From assembly GCA_020639255.1 (NCBI GenBank), contig JACKGZ010000004.1:1-64000 (forward strand): a stretch of DNA of 64,000 nt, given 5' to 3'. Below, piece by piece: positions 42,692 through 51,904 of this stretch; within the stretch, counting starts at the first letter, position 1, and each line of letters starts with the position of its first letter. The notes under the pieces were generated by a model. It made no database searches. It was not told the origin of the DNA and saw only the letters and a list, made by a program, of their open reading frames with translations. This DNA is from Phycisphaera sp. GTDB lineage: Bacteria > Planctomycetota > Phycisphaerae > Phycisphaerales > UBA1924. The position numbers and the translations under genes were made by a program.

Positions 42692-44011
42692 TCAGGCGGT
42701 CTCGGCGCGCTTGACGCGGATCTCGCTGAGCTTCTTGTTCTCGCGGATGGTGGCCTCGTCGACCACGAACTCGACGCCGTTGGCGTCCATGTCGGGCAGG
42801 TCGTACATGAGGTCGAGCATCGTCTCTTCCATGACCGCACGCAGCGCACGCGCGCCGGTCTCACGCTTGGCGGCCTTCTCGGCCATCGCACGCAGAGCGC
42901 CGTCGGTGAAGCTCAGCTTGGCACCCTCGAGTTCGAACTGCTTCTGGTACTGACGCACCAGGGCGTTCTTGGGCTCGGTGAGCACGCGGACGAGCGCCTC
43001 GACCGGCAGCGGACGAAGGGCCGCGATGATCGGAAGACGCCCGATGAACTCGGGGATCATGCCGAACTCGACGAGGTCGTCGGGCGTCACCATCTGCAGC
43101 AGGTCGCCCTTCTCCTGGTCCTCGGAGTGCGTCGACGCCGTATCAACGAAGCCGATGCGAGTCTTGCCGATGCGGCGACGGATGATCTCGTCGAGACCGA
43201 CGAACGTGCCGGCGCAGATGAACAGCACCTGGCTCGTGTCGATCTGGATGTACTGCTGCTCGGGGTGCTTGCGCCCACCCTGCGGCGGCACGTTGGCGAT
43301 GGTGCCTTCGAGCAATTTGAGCAGACTCTGCTGCACGCCCTCGCCCGAGACGTCGCGGGTGATCGAGACGTTGTTGGAGGTCTTGCCGATCTTGTCGATC
43401 TCATCGATGTAGATCACGCCGCGCTGCGCCTGCTCGACATCAAAGTCGGCGGCCTGCAGCAGCTTGAGCATGAGGTTCTCGACGTCCTCACCGACGTAGC
43501 CGGCCTCGGTCAGCGTGGTCGCGTCGCCGATGGCGAACGGAACTTTGAGAACACGAGCCAGGCTCTTGGCGAGCAGCGTTTTGCCGCAGCCGGTCGGCCC
43601 GATCATGAGGATGTTCGACTTGTCGAGCTCGACGCCGTCCTCGCTCGCGCCCCGCTGGATTTCGAGCAGCCGCTTGTAGTGGCTGCGCACCGCGACGGCG
43701 AGCGGCTTCTTCGCCTCGTCCTGACCGATGACGTACTCGTCGAGGAAGTCCTTGATCTCCGAGGGCGTGGGCACCTCGGTGAACAGCGGCGCATCGGCGC
43801 TGACGCGGCGACGCTCCTGCTTGAAGATGTTCTGGCAGAGGTCGACACAGTTCGAGCAGATATAGACGTCGTTGGGGCCTTCAACCATCGGCCCGACGTC
43901 GCGGCTGGTCTTGCCGCAGAACGAGCACGTTGTCACGCGCCGGCCGCGAAAGCCCTCGCCCGAGTTGCCCTGGGATTCGCCCGTGCCGTCATTGTCGCGA
44001 CCTTTGGCCAT
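42692..44011 (-). CDS. clpX: ATP-dependent Clp protease ATP-binding subunit ClpX
   Basis: ClpX is the unfoldase that feeds ClpP. The 439-residue protein has the N-terminal zinc-binding domain with four Cys (CSFCGKTSRDVG...YICSNCVDLC, about residues 29-58) and AAA+ motifs: Walker A GPTGCGKTLLAK, Walker B VIYIDEIDKI and sensor/Arg-finger segments. The RKHPEQQYIQIDTSQVLFI and C-terminal ETGARALRAVMEETMLDLMYDLP segments are family-typical. The N-terminus is Gly/Arg-rich. No clpP lies adjacent, and a sense-strand gap of 183 nt precedes it. Confidence 0.97.
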   Translation of the reverse strand: MAKGRDNDGTGESQGNSGEGFRGRRVTTCSFCGKTSRDVGPMVEGPNDVYICSNCVDLCQNIFKQERRRVSADAPLFTEVPTPSEIKDFLDEYVIGQDEAKKPLAVAVRSHYKRLLEIQRGASEDGVELDKSNILMIGPTGCGKTLLAKSLARVLKVPFAIGDATTLTEAGYVGEDVENLMLKLLQAADFDVEQAQRGVIYIDEIDKIGKTSNNVSITRDVSGEGVQQSLLKLLEGTIANVPPQGGRKHPEQQYIQIDTSQVLFICAGTFVGLDEIIRRRIGKTRIGFVDTASTHSEDQEKGDLLQMVTPDDLVEFGMIPEFIGRLPIIAALRPLPVEALVRVLTEPKNALVRQYQKQFELEGAKLSFTDGALRAMAEKAAKRETGARALRAVMEETMLDLMYDLPDMDANGVEFVVDEATIRENKKLSEIRVKRAETA

Positions 44012-44194
44012 GCGCTGGTCTCACTCATTCAAAGGACTGCTTCGGCACGCGAGGCTCGTGCCTCTCGCCCACCCGGTCGGTGCCTCAAGCAAGTCTATCG
44101 GCGCTGAACGCAAACGAATCAACACTTCTGACCAACCCCCCGCTCTGGTGAGCCGTATACGCGGGCGGGGCAAAAAATAACATCCGGGAGACGT

Positions 44195-44515
44195 TCATTT
44201 CACGGGCCGAGAATCGCTCCCGGCTCCCACGGATGTACCCATCCGCCCGGCGAGCGCGTCAACCGCTCGCTGGTACTCCTCGGATGAAAGATGCCCCTCA
44301 TTTCGGAGTCGGCGCAGGTCATCGAGCAGCAGTCCCTGCGTCTCAGAATCGCCGCTCTCGCGCATGATCCGGCGCAGTTGCATCAGGATGATGCCAAGAA
44401 CCAGAACCGCGACGATCAGCACGATCACCCAGATCACGACATCCCAGACGGCGTCGCTGCTCGTCTGCTGCGCAAGTGAGAATGCGTTGTGCAGGGCGTC
44501 TCTCGCCATCGGCAC
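44195..44515 (-). CDS. Small membrane protein with SHOCT-like C-terminus
   Basis: 106 residues with one membrane helix (about 24-46, VVIWVIVLIVAVLVLGIILM). A C-terminal helix pair, LLDDLRRLRNEGHLSSEEYQRAVDAL, resembles the SHOCT (short C-terminal) domain found on many small membrane proteins. Function is unknown. It shares strand and closeness (17 nt) with the upstream hypothetical, so the two are probably co-transcribed. Confidence 0.65.
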   Translation of the reverse strand: MPMARDALHNAFSLAQQTSSDAVWDVVIWVIVLIVAVLVLGIILMQLRRIMRESGDSETQGLLLDDLRRLRNEGHLSSEEYQRAVDALAGRMGTSVGAGSDSRPVK

Positions 44516-44532
44516 CTCGTGTGAGCTTTGAA

Positions 44533-45294
44533 TCAGTACGCGGTGATCGCCCTGCGGATCGGCATGACGAGAGCGGGGATCATGGCATGCTCGACGAGAT
44601 GCTCGCCATGACGCGCCAGGTCGCTGTAGGTCGCGGTCATTTCTTCCAGATCGTTCAGTGGCCCGGCTTTTCGCGCGGTGAGGTAGATGCTGATCGGCTC
44701 GCCCGAGTTCTCGCCCTCGCGCGCCGGGCCATGCTGACGGGTCTTCACCTCGTACTGGATCTCAGTACCTGGGCTGCCCGGCACATTCGTTGTGAGCACG
44801 GGCTGGCAATCGGTGATCGTGCAGTCGTGCACGAGCAGGTTCGCAAGCGGCGAATCCGCGACAAGCGCCGAGTACACCGCCTCGTCGTGGTTGCCGCCCG
44901 CCATCAGGTCCGCGCCAAAGAGCAGCTCGATCGATTCGATATCGAGCGGGCTGATGTTGAGGTAGTACGGGATCACCTCGAGGATGTGCTTGTGCAGGTC
45001 GTGCGCCGATCGGAAGTCTGCCGGGTTCACAATGCCCGAGCGGATGTTCCGCGAGCGGACCGCGAGCCACCGGTATGGCGATTCGCCCGGGTTCGTTTCG
45101 AGCGCGAGTTCCTCGCCGTGACGACCGAACTGGTTCATCGAGGGGTACTGCCGCCGGACGCGGTCGAAGAGCTCGAGCACGGTCTCGCGGCTCTTGGTCA
45201 ACTCGAGCTTCAGACTCACCTTCAGATTCACGTAGGCGTCCGAGACGAGGGCCTTGAGGCTGTCGAGCGTGTCGTACGAGGTGACTCCGGACAT
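44533..45294 (-). CDS. Conserved hypothetical protein
   Basis: ATG at 45294 (MSGVTSYDTLDSLKALVSDA) is preferred over an in-frame ATG at 45384; it is preceded by a purine-rich GGAAGGA about 6 nt upstream. The 253-residue protein has no signal peptide or membrane segment. It is not recognised. Visible features are a helical N-terminus (LKLELTKSRETVLELFDRVR), an IPYYLNISPLDIESIELLFGADL segment and a conserved-looking GGNHDEAVYSAL stretch. It is probably cytoplasmic. Confidence 0.6.
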   Translation of the reverse strand: MSGVTSYDTLDSLKALVSDAYVNLKVSLKLELTKSRETVLELFDRVRRQYPSMNQFGRHGEELALETNPGESPYRWLAVRSRNIRSGIVNPADFRSAHDLHKHILEVIPYYLNISPLDIESIELLFGADLMAGGNHDEAVYSALVADSPLANLLVHDCTITDCQPVLTTNVPGSPGTEIQYEVKTRQHGPAREGENSGEPISIYLTARKAGPLNDLEEMTATYSDLARHGEHLVEHAMIPALVMPIRRAITAY

Positions 45295-45431
45295 GGCGAT
45301 CCTTCCTCCGTGCAACCATGGTCGGCCGGGCCTGCAGGATACGCGGACCGTTGGAGGCCCGTTCCATATCCACACTGCATACACCCGAACTTCTGTCGTC
45401 TGAGGGTGTCGGATGTGCGTTCGACCCGCTG

Positions 45432-45701
45432 CTAGTGGCGGATCTCGAAGCCGATCTCATCCCGCTCGATGGGCATCGAGCTCGACCGGGCATCGTCGAC
45501 CCTGCCGAATGTCTTCTGCGTGATCTGTTCGAGACACACCTGCACAATCTCAGGCGGCCCCTGGACGTGCATGAGGACCGACCCGTCGGCCTCGTTGCGA
45601 ACCCAGCCCGTGAGCCCCAGTTCCCGGGCGACGGCCTGAGCGGTCATGCGGAAACCCACCCCCTGCACGAGACCCGTGAATCGGACCGCCAGTCGCTCCA
45701 T
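45432..45701 (-). CDS. acyP: Acylphosphatase
   Basis: The 89-residue protein has the complete family signature: GLVQGVGFRMTAQAVARELG with the phosphate-binding Arg, and LTGWVRNEADGSVLMHVQG with the catalytic Asn. It hydrolyses acyl phosphates such as 1,3-bisphosphoglycerate. Length is normal. It lies 137 nt upstream of the hypothetical at 44533-45294 on the same strand. Confidence 0.93.
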   Translation of the reverse strand: MERLAVRFTGLVQGVGFRMTAQAVARELGLTGWVRNEADGSVLMHVQGPPEIVQVCLEQITQKTFGRVDDARSSSMPIERDEIGFEIRH

Positions 45702-46058
45702 GCCCGAGCCTAGGTCCGAGATTGAGCTTCCAAGGCGGGTTTCTGGGTCATCAGCGGCCCCCGGCGCAAAGTCGATTGATCACCCGCAAACCCGTGCTAC
45801 CGTTTTCGTAGAAGCAGGCAGGGTGCGACCCCAACGGTCCGCTGTCCGGGAGCCATCAGGGCCCTCTCCGGCACGGACAACCCCATCAGGCGCACCAAGG
45901 CCCCTTTGAACCATCGGAATCGGCGTCTGCCGAGCCGGCGTGAGCATCGCCGGTGGGTGCTGCATGGTCGCCTGCGCAGCGACTTTCGCGGATTGAGAGA
46001 CGAAGAACGGACACCCGGGGCTCGCCCCATCGCGCAAAGAGGCACGGATCGGCCTGTG
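45702..46058. other. 357-nt gap upstream of dnaG
   Basis: No supportable gene on either strand. It contains a candidate promoter toward dnaG (TTGATC, 16 nt, TACCGT, near 45775-45805) and a long GC-rich leader of about 250 nt. The dnaG frame stays open through part of it but does not resemble primase. Confidence 0.35.
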
Positions 46059-47942
46059 ATGCACGACTCGAACGGCATAGATGACGTTCAACGCGTCCGC
46101 GACGCGTCGGACATCGTCCGCGTGGTCGGCGAGCACGTCGAACTCCGCGCCAAGGGCCGCGAGTACATGGGCCTCTGCCCGTTCCACGACGACAAGAAGC
46201 CCTCGATGTACGTCGTGCCCGCCAAGCAGATCTACCACTGCTTCAGCTGCGGCGCCGGGGGCGACGTGTTCACGTTCGTGCAGGACTACCACAAGATGAC
46301 CTTCCGCGAGGCGCTCAAGTTCCTCGCCGAGCGAGCTGGCATCAAGCTGGAATCACGCGGTCGCCGACGAACCGCGTCCGACGACGCCGACAGCGTGAGC
46401 CGGAGCGTGCTGCTTGAGGCCAACGAGCTGGCGGACAAGTTTTTCCGGATGATCCTGCGTCACCCCGAGCACGGCAAGGCCGCCCGCGCACTCATCGAGC
46501 AGCGCGGCATCACGCAGGACATGGTCGACGCCTTCGGGCTCGGAGCCGCCCCCGACCGCTGGGACGGGCTGGCGATGTACCTGAACGAGAAGGGGCACAG
46601 CCTCGACCCGTTCCTGAACGTCGGGCTTCTCAAGAGCTCGGACCAGGGCAAGGGCCCCTACGACGCCCAGCGGAACAGGCTCGTTTTCCCGATCCGCGAC
46701 CAGATCGGTCGCGTGGTCGCCTTCGGTGGCCGCCGCATCAACGACGAGGACGAGCCCAAGTACATCAACAGCGCCGAGTCGGCGCTCTTCGACAAGTCCG
46801 CAACGCTCTTCGGGCTGGATCTTGCGAGCCGGGCGATCCAGAAGGAAGGCGTTGCGGTGATCGCCGAGGGGTACACCGACGTCATCGCGTGCCACCAGGC
46901 CGGGCTCACGAACGCGGTCGCCACGCTCGGGACGGCTCTCACGCCCAAGCACGCCAAGCTGCTGCAGAGGCTCTGCCACACGGTGGTGCTGCTGTTCGAC
47001 GGTGACGAAGCGGGCCAGAAGGCCGCCGACCGCGCGGTCGAGGTGTTCCTGACGCTCCCGATCGACGCGAAGATCGCGACGCTCGCGGGCCACACCGACG
47101 CCAAGGATCCGGATGAACTCCTCAAGCGCGAGGGCGGCTTGGACGTTCTGCGGGGCGCGATCGCGGGCGCAACAGAGCTGCTCGAATACCGCATCGACAG
47201 GCTTCGCGCCAAGCTCGCCAGCGCCGGCGCGGCCCAGACCGAGCGGGCGATCCGCGACGAACTGCGTTCGCTCGGGGCGCTCGGGCTCGCATCGGCCGAC
47301 AAGGTGCGATGGCAGTTCGTGATCCGTCGCCTGAGCGAGCTGACCGGGCTCGACGCGCAGACGATCGCGGACCTCGTGCGCGAGGGCGCGAGCCGGGGCT
47401 CGCGCGGGCCGACGTTCGAGGACCTGCCCGGGGTGCAGGCCGCGAACGAGCAGCCCACGCGGCGCCGCTCGATCACCGCCGAGATCTTCGGGTGTCTGCT
47501 CAACCTGCCCGAGCGCTGGATCTCGCTCAGCGACGACGAGATCGATCACCTGCGAGCCGCGGCTCAGGGTTCTCCCTACGAAGCTCTGTATTCAGCGATG
47601 CTGGACGCCGCCGAGGACACGGGCCGCACCGACATGAGCACGGTCGTCGACCTGCTCCGCCAGCGCGACGAGGACCACCGCCTGGTCGTGCAGCTCGAAC
47701 GCGACCTCGCCCGCCGGCTCGACGAAAAACGTGAGCAGATCGCCGACACGCTCAACGCGTGCCTCCGGCAGCTGACCCAACACGTTGCATTGATCGAGGC
47801 GAAACCCGAATCGCTCGCGGATCGTCTGGCGCAGTTGAAAGCGATGAAAGAGAAGTCGGGGCCGAATACGAGGCTCCTGCCCCGCGTGACCGGCGCCGCC
47901 GGCCAGGCAGGGAGCCCGACCCGAGAGGATCGGGACGCATAA
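46059..47942 (+). CDS. dnaG: DNA primase DnaG
   Basis: DnaG makes RNA primers for replication. ATG at 46059 gives 627 residues and places the conserved DVQRVRDASDIVRVVGEHVEL at the N-terminus. The CHC2 zinc finger is present (CPFHDDKKPS...IYHCFSCGAGG, about residues 40-68). The TOPRIM core follows, with VIAEGYTDVIACHQAGL, LGTALTPKHAKLLQRL and VVLLFDGDEAGQKAADR. The C-terminal DnaB-interaction region is divergent. The order dnaG-rpoD is the usual macromolecular-synthesis arrangement; rpsU is absent. Confidence 0.96.
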   Translation: MHDSNGIDDVQRVRDASDIVRVVGEHVELRAKGREYMGLCPFHDDKKPSMYVVPAKQIYHCFSCGAGGDVFTFVQDYHKMTFREALKFLAERAGIKLESRGRRRTASDDADSVSRSVLLEANELADKFFRMILRHPEHGKAARALIEQRGITQDMVDAFGLGAAPDRWDGLAMYLNEKGHSLDPFLNVGLLKSSDQGKGPYDAQRNRLVFPIRDQIGRVVAFGGRRINDEDEPKYINSAESALFDKSATLFGLDLASRAIQKEGVAVIAEGYTDVIACHQAGLTNAVATLGTALTPKHAKLLQRLCHTVVLLFDGDEAGQKAADRAVEVFLTLPIDAKIATLAGHTDAKDPDELLKREGGLDVLRGAIAGATELLEYRIDRLRAKLASAGAAQTERAIRDELRSLGALGLASADKVRWQFVIRRLSELTGLDAQTIADLVREGASRGSRGPTFEDLPGVQAANEQPTRRRSITAEIFGCLLNLPERWISLSDDEIDHLRAAAQGSPYEALYSAMLDAAEDTGRTDMSTVVDLLRQRDEDHRLVVQLERDLARRLDEKREQIADTLNACLRQLTQHVALIEAKPESLADRLAQLKAMKEKSGPNTRLLPRVTGAAGQAGSPTREDRDA

Positions 47943-47989
47943 AGTACCCGGCGCCAGGATCGGTGCCGGATTGAGAAAGGGACGGAAGC

Positions 47990-49861
47990 GTGCTTCAGCA
48001 GTACCACCCAGCTCTGGACAACCTGATCCAACTCGGCAAGGACCGCGGCTGGCTCAGCTACGAAGAGGTCAACAACACGATCCCCGACGAGATGATCGAG
48101 CCCGAGGCGCTCGACGAACTGCTCGTCACCTTCGACAGCCATTCGATCGAACTGGTCGACGAGCTTGAGTTCCGCGCCCGCATCTACCGACTGACCAAGA
48201 AGAACGGCCGCCCGTCGGTCAACGTGCCCAAGGGCGAGGCGGCCTCCGCCTTCCGCGCGATGAGCGTCTCGGGCGGCGAGGACCGCGGCCAGCACCAGTG
48301 GCTCCAGGCGTACATGAACGCCTCGATCAAGCCGGGCACCGCGCCCGACCTCCCGCGCGATCTCGAGCCGCTCCAGGACGACCCGACGATCACCACCGAG
48401 CAGAACGAGACGACCCCCGACGCCTCGACCGACACGAGCGGCAAACGCATCGACGACCCCGTGCGCATGTACCTGACGCAGATGGGCAACATCCCGCTGC
48501 TGACGCGCGAGGAAGAGATCCGCCTGGCCAAGAAGATCGAGACGACGCGGATGATCTTCCGTCGCCGCGCGCTCGAGAGCGACTACATCCTCCAGCAGGC
48601 TGTCGAGACGCTCAAGGCGGTCGACGCGGGGCAGTTGCCCTTCGACCGGACGATGCGTCTGTCCACCGCTGAGGACAACGCCAAGGCCAAGATCGCCGCG
48701 CGCATCCCCTGCAACCTGCGCACGCTCGAGCGTCTGCTCGAACTCAACCGCGAAGATTGGGCGGCCCGCGAGCGTGCGATCGCGATGAAGCACACGCGCA
48801 TCGCGCGGGATCTGCTTGAGCGGATGACCGTTCGCCGGCGCCGCATGGCGGCGCTCACCGAAGAGCTGTGCCTCCGCACGGGCCGCATCGTGCCGTTGGT
48901 CCGCAAGCTCAAGAACATCAGCACCAAGTGCTCGGCTCTTGAGAACCGCATCGCCGAGGCCGAGGCAAACCCGAGCAAGTACGACGCCGAGGACATCGAG
49001 GTGATGCACGAGGAACTGACGGGCCTTCGCTCGCTCGTCCTCGAAACGCCCGAAGAACTCGCCAAGCGTGTCAAGACCGTCGACACGGTCTTCTGGGAGT
49101 ACGAGCAGGCCAAGCGTGACCTCTCGGGCGGCAACCTGCGGCTCGTCGTCTCGATCGCCAAGAAGTACCGCAACCGCGGGCTGACCTTCCTCGATGTGAT
49201 CCAGGAGGGCAACACGGGCCTGATGCGAGCGGTCGACAAGTATGAGTATCGCCGAGGCTTCAAGTTCTCGACCTATGCGACGTGGTGGATCCGCCAGGCA
49301 ATCACCCGTGCGATCGCCGATCACGCGCGCACCATCCGCATCCCGGTCCACATGATCGAGACGATGAGCAAGCTGCGCAACATCCAGAAGGAAATCCTCC
49401 AGAAGACCGGCACCGAGCCGACCTTCGAGGAGATCGCCAAGCAGGCGAACATGAGCCTCGAAGATGTGCACCGCGTGCTCAAGATCGGTCGTCAGCCCAT
49501 CAGCCTCGACCGCCCCGTCGGCGAGAGCGAGGACTCCTACTTCGGCGACTTCATCGAGGACACCAACCAGCAGGCCCCGCAGGACACCGCTGCCCAGGAG
49601 ATGCTCAAGAGCCGGATCGAACAGGTGCTCCGCACGCTCACCTACCGCGAGCGCGAGATCATCAAGCTCCGCTACGGCATCGGCGACGGGTACACCTACA
49701 CGCTCGAAGAGGTCGGACGTATCTTCAAAGTGACGCGAGAGCGCGTCCGCCAGGTCGAGGCCAAGGCCATCCGCAAGCTCCAGCACCCGGTCCGCTCGCG
49801 CAAGCTTCACGGCTTCGTCGATGATTTGCCGGGAACAGAGAACTCCTCACGGTCGGCGTAA
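47990..49861 (+). CDS. rpoD: RNA polymerase primary sigma factor (RpoD/SigA)
   Basis: GTG start at 47990. The 623-residue product has a region 1.1-like N-terminus (1-75) and region 1.2 (DDPVRMYLTQMGNIPLLTRE, about 155). A non-conserved helical insert (about 190-355) follows, then region 2 with GNLRLVVSIAKKYRNRG, GNTGLMRAVDKYEYRRGFKF and STYATWWIRQAITRAIADHA. Regions 3 (RIPVHMIETMSKL) and 4 (REREIIKLRYGIGDGYTYTL, then VTRERVRQVEAKAIRKLQHP) complete it. All promoter-recognition residues match a group 1 sigma. The globin gene starts directly after its stop. Confidence 0.96.
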   Translation: MLQQYHPALDNLIQLGKDRGWLSYEEVNNTIPDEMIEPEALDELLVTFDSHSIELVDELEFRARIYRLTKKNGRPSVNVPKGEAASAFRAMSVSGGEDRGQHQWLQAYMNASIKPGTAPDLPRDLEPLQDDPTITTEQNETTPDASTDTSGKRIDDPVRMYLTQMGNIPLLTREEEIRLAKKIETTRMIFRRRALESDYILQQAVETLKAVDAGQLPFDRTMRLSTAEDNAKAKIAARIPCNLRTLERLLELNREDWAARERAIAMKHTRIARDLLERMTVRRRRMAALTEELCLRTGRIVPLVRKLKNISTKCSALENRIAEAEANPSKYDAEDIEVMHEELTGLRSLVLETPEELAKRVKTVDTVFWEYEQAKRDLSGGNLRLVVSIAKKYRNRGLTFLDVIQEGNTGLMRAVDKYEYRRGFKFSTYATWWIRQAITRAIADHARTIRIPVHMIETMSKLRNIQKEILQKTGTEPTFEEIAKQANMSLEDVHRVLKIGRQPISLDRPVGESEDSYFGDFIEDTNQQAPQDTAAQEMLKSRIEQVLRTLTYREREIIKLRYGIGDGYTYTLEEVGRIFKVTRERVRQVEAKAIRKLQHPVRSRKLHGFVDDLPGTENSSRSA

Positions 49862-50263
49862 GTGAATCCCTTCGCGGAACAGGCCGTTTACGCGCAGATC
49901 GGTGAAGAGGGCTTTGCGGAGCTCACCGCCGCCTTCTATTCGCGCGTATCGAACGACGACATCCTCCGCCCGCTCTACGAGCAGGCCCGGCGCGAAACGG
50001 GCGAGCCCGACATGTCTGGCGCCGAGCTGCGCCTCCGCGAGTTTCTCGTCCAGCGTTTCGGCGGGCCCTCTCGCTACTCCGAGGCCCGCGGCCACCCGAG
50101 GCTCCGCATGCGCCACATGCCCTACGCCATCGATGAGGCCGCCCGCGATCGGTGGCTCAAACTCATGGACGAATCGCTCGCCGAAACGGGCATCGAGGAG
50201 CCGGCGCTCTCGGCGATGCGAGCGGTTTTCGCGCACGTCGCCGAGTTCATGCGGAATCGGTGA
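49862..50263 (+). CDS. Truncated haemoglobin, group II (trHbO-like)
   Basis: GTG start at 49862, zero nt after the rpoD TAA. The 133-residue protein has FAELTAAFYSRVSNDDILRPLY, a short loop and RFGGPSRYSEARGHPRLRMRHMPYAI, the F-helix region with the proximal His of group II truncated globins, then RDRWLKLMDESL. It binds haem and probably handles O2 or NO. Close packing behind rpoD suggests co-transcription or coupling. Confidence 0.9.
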   Translation: MNPFAEQAVYAQIGEEGFAELTAAFYSRVSNDDILRPLYEQARRETGEPDMSGAELRLREFLVQRFGGPSRYSEARGHPRLRMRHMPYAIDEAARDRWLKLMDESLAETGIEEPALSAMRAVFAHVAEFMRNR

Positions 50264-50266
50264 GCC

Positions 50267-50575
50267 ATGACCCCTACAGCTCGCAAGAACCTCGCGGTGG
50301 CTGTGCTCGTGCTCACGCCGATCGCGGTCTGTACTCAGTACCTCTTTTCCCAATCACTTCACGATGGCGTCGGCGGAAGACCCACGCCAGAGTCTTTCGT
50401 GATCCTGCCGTGCCTCGTTTGGGGAGCGGTCTGCTTTGTGCTGCTCGGATTCCTCTACTTGAGCCTGAGCAAAGGCTGGAAGCGAATCGGCTACTTCACA
50501 TTGCTGCTTACGTTGTGCTCGGTTGGCTTGTATATCGCGATGGATGAACTCATGGGCTGGGCCAACGCTATCTAA
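50267..50575 (+). CDS. Hypothetical three-helix membrane protein
   Basis: 102 residues with three hydrophobic segments (about 8-28, 46-66 and 75-92) and short polar loops; the family is not recognised. It starts 3 nt after the globin stop, so it may belong to the same transcript. A degenerate hairpin carrying GTGGCACC lies 24-50 nt downstream (50599-50625). Confidence 0.5.
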   Translation: MTPTARKNLAVAVLVLTPIAVCTQYLFSQSLHDGVGGRPTPESFVILPCLVWGAVCFVLLGFLYLSLSKGWKRIGYFTLLLTLCSVGLYIAMDELMGWANAI

Positions 50576-50645
50576 AGTGCATGCCAATGAGAAAGTGGCA
50601 CCCCGAAGGATGCCGCTGTGAATCATTGAATTCGTCGAATTGCAC

Positions 50646-51752
50646 TCAGCGTCGACGACGCGAGGCGAGCAGCCCGCCCGCAACGATGAGCATGCCCGAG
50701 GCTGGCGCCGGGACGAGCACCGCAGCATAGCCGTGGGTCTGGCCGTTGAAGAGGCCCGTCCCGACGATCGTGCCGTCCTCGCTGATTCCGACAGCCGACG
50801 AGGACGTGTTCATCGAGAGATCCCAGCCTGAACCCGGATCGATGAGATCCTGGATTCGGTACGTGTCGCTGCCGTCGAAGAGCCATGGCACAGCGAACAC
50901 GCCGCCCGCGTTGCCCACGACCCAGCCGCTGGAATTTGCCCCTCGCCCGCTCGCGGTGGTCGCGCCGGCCGGGAGCGGGATCTCACTCGAGCCATTGATT
51001 GCGTCCCACATGAATGCAAGGCCGCCGCTCTGGTTGAACGAGCTCGAGCCTGTTGCCACGCCCGACTCGCTGAGCCCGAAAGCGATGGTGCCGTTCTGAC
51101 CGGGCAGCGCGTCGATCTCGGTGAGGACGCCCGTCGTCAGGTCGTACATCAGCCCGACGTTGCGCGCGAGGTTGCTCGGGTCGATGCCATGACCGACGAT
51201 CTGGCCGGCGTCGTTGATCTCGAAGGCTTCGACCATGAATGCGCCGCTTGTGGTTGTTGCGGTGATGGTGTGGTGCCCGGTGTTGTCCCAATACGATGCG
51301 AACTGTGTCGTGCCGCCACCCACCGAGCCGCATGCGATGCCGTTGTTGTTGATACCCCACGCGCGACCAGCACCCTCACCGACCGGCAGCGGGAGCTGCG
51401 TGGGTGTCGTGCCGTTCCAGATCACGGGCAGCGGACCAGATCCGAAGGTCGTTGTTGTAGCTGTGCCCACGGCTTGGCCGTTGGCGTTCGCGTCGTTTGC
51501 CTGGTTGAACGCACGCCCCGGGAGATTGCTGAGCGCGACGATGCCGCCCGATTGGGTCCAGGTGAAACCCGCGTTGGACACACCGAGCGAACGCCCCACC
51601 GCCACTCCGCCGGGCGAGATGCCGAGCCCTTGGCTGAATGCATCGCCCGCGTTCACCACGCCGAGATCGATGATCATGTATTCGGGCTGTGCCGCGGCTC
51701 CGAGTGCTGTCAGCGTCCCTGCGATGGACGCAATAGCTTGTACTTTCAGCAT
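50646..51752 (-). CDS. Secreted HAF-repeat protein with PEP-CTERM-like anchor
   Basis: The 368-residue precursor has a signal peptide (1-22). Repeated segments (about 28-330) follow, of the HAF type: YMIIDLGVVNAGDAFSQGLG, ARAWGINNNGIACGSV, AFEINDAGQIVGHG and SSAVGISEDGTIVGTG, each around an N-x-x-G-x-x-V/A-G core. The C-terminus PAPASGMLIVAGGLLASRRRR is a PEP-CTERM-like sorting tail (P.P, hydrophobic helix, Arg cluster). It is probably exported and handled by an exosortase-type system. It is divergent from the HTH regulator at 51905. Confidence 0.8.
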   Translation of the reverse strand: MLKVQAIASIAGTLTALGAAAQPEYMIIDLGVVNAGDAFSQGLGISPGGVAVGRSLGVSNAGFTWTQSGGIVALSNLPGRAFNQANDANANGQAVGTATTTTFGSGPLPVIWNGTTPTQLPLPVGEGAGRAWGINNNGIACGSVGGGTTQFASYWDNTGHHTITATTTSGAFMVEAFEINDAGQIVGHGIDPSNLARNVGLMYDLTTGVLTEIDALPGQNGTIAFGLSESGVATGSSSFNQSGGLAFMWDAINGSSEIPLPAGATTASGRGANSSGWVVGNAGGVFAVPWLFDGSDTYRIQDLIDPGSGWDLSMNTSSSAVGISEDGTIVGTGLFNGQTHGYAAVLVPAPASGMLIVAGGLLASRRRR

Positions 51753-51857
51753 TTACAACGCTCCTCATCTTGAGCGAATTTCCTCGTCGATCTGCACACG
51801 CAGCGCCGAGTGCTCCAAGGATGCCCTGATCATCTCCAGTCGGCGACCCCGGTACAA

Positions 51858-51878
51858 GTAAAATTTGTAAGTTTTTAC
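51858..51878. promoter_or_regulatory. AT-rich inverted repeat, candidate operator
   Basis: GTAAAA (51858-51863) and TTTTAC (51873-51878) are inverted around 9 nt. The spot is unusually AT-rich and lies between two divergent genes, 27 nt before the TTG start of the regulator. It would suit autoregulation by that HTH protein. Confidence 0.35.
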
Positions 51879-51904
51879 ACTATCTCTACTCAGGAGATCC
51901 TGAA

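Noticed and set aside
50599..50625. Fourth full copy of the GGTGCCA repeat
   Set aside because: Only one imperfect hairpin carrying GTGGCACC is present, without the second hairpin or the matching end, so it is at best a remnant.
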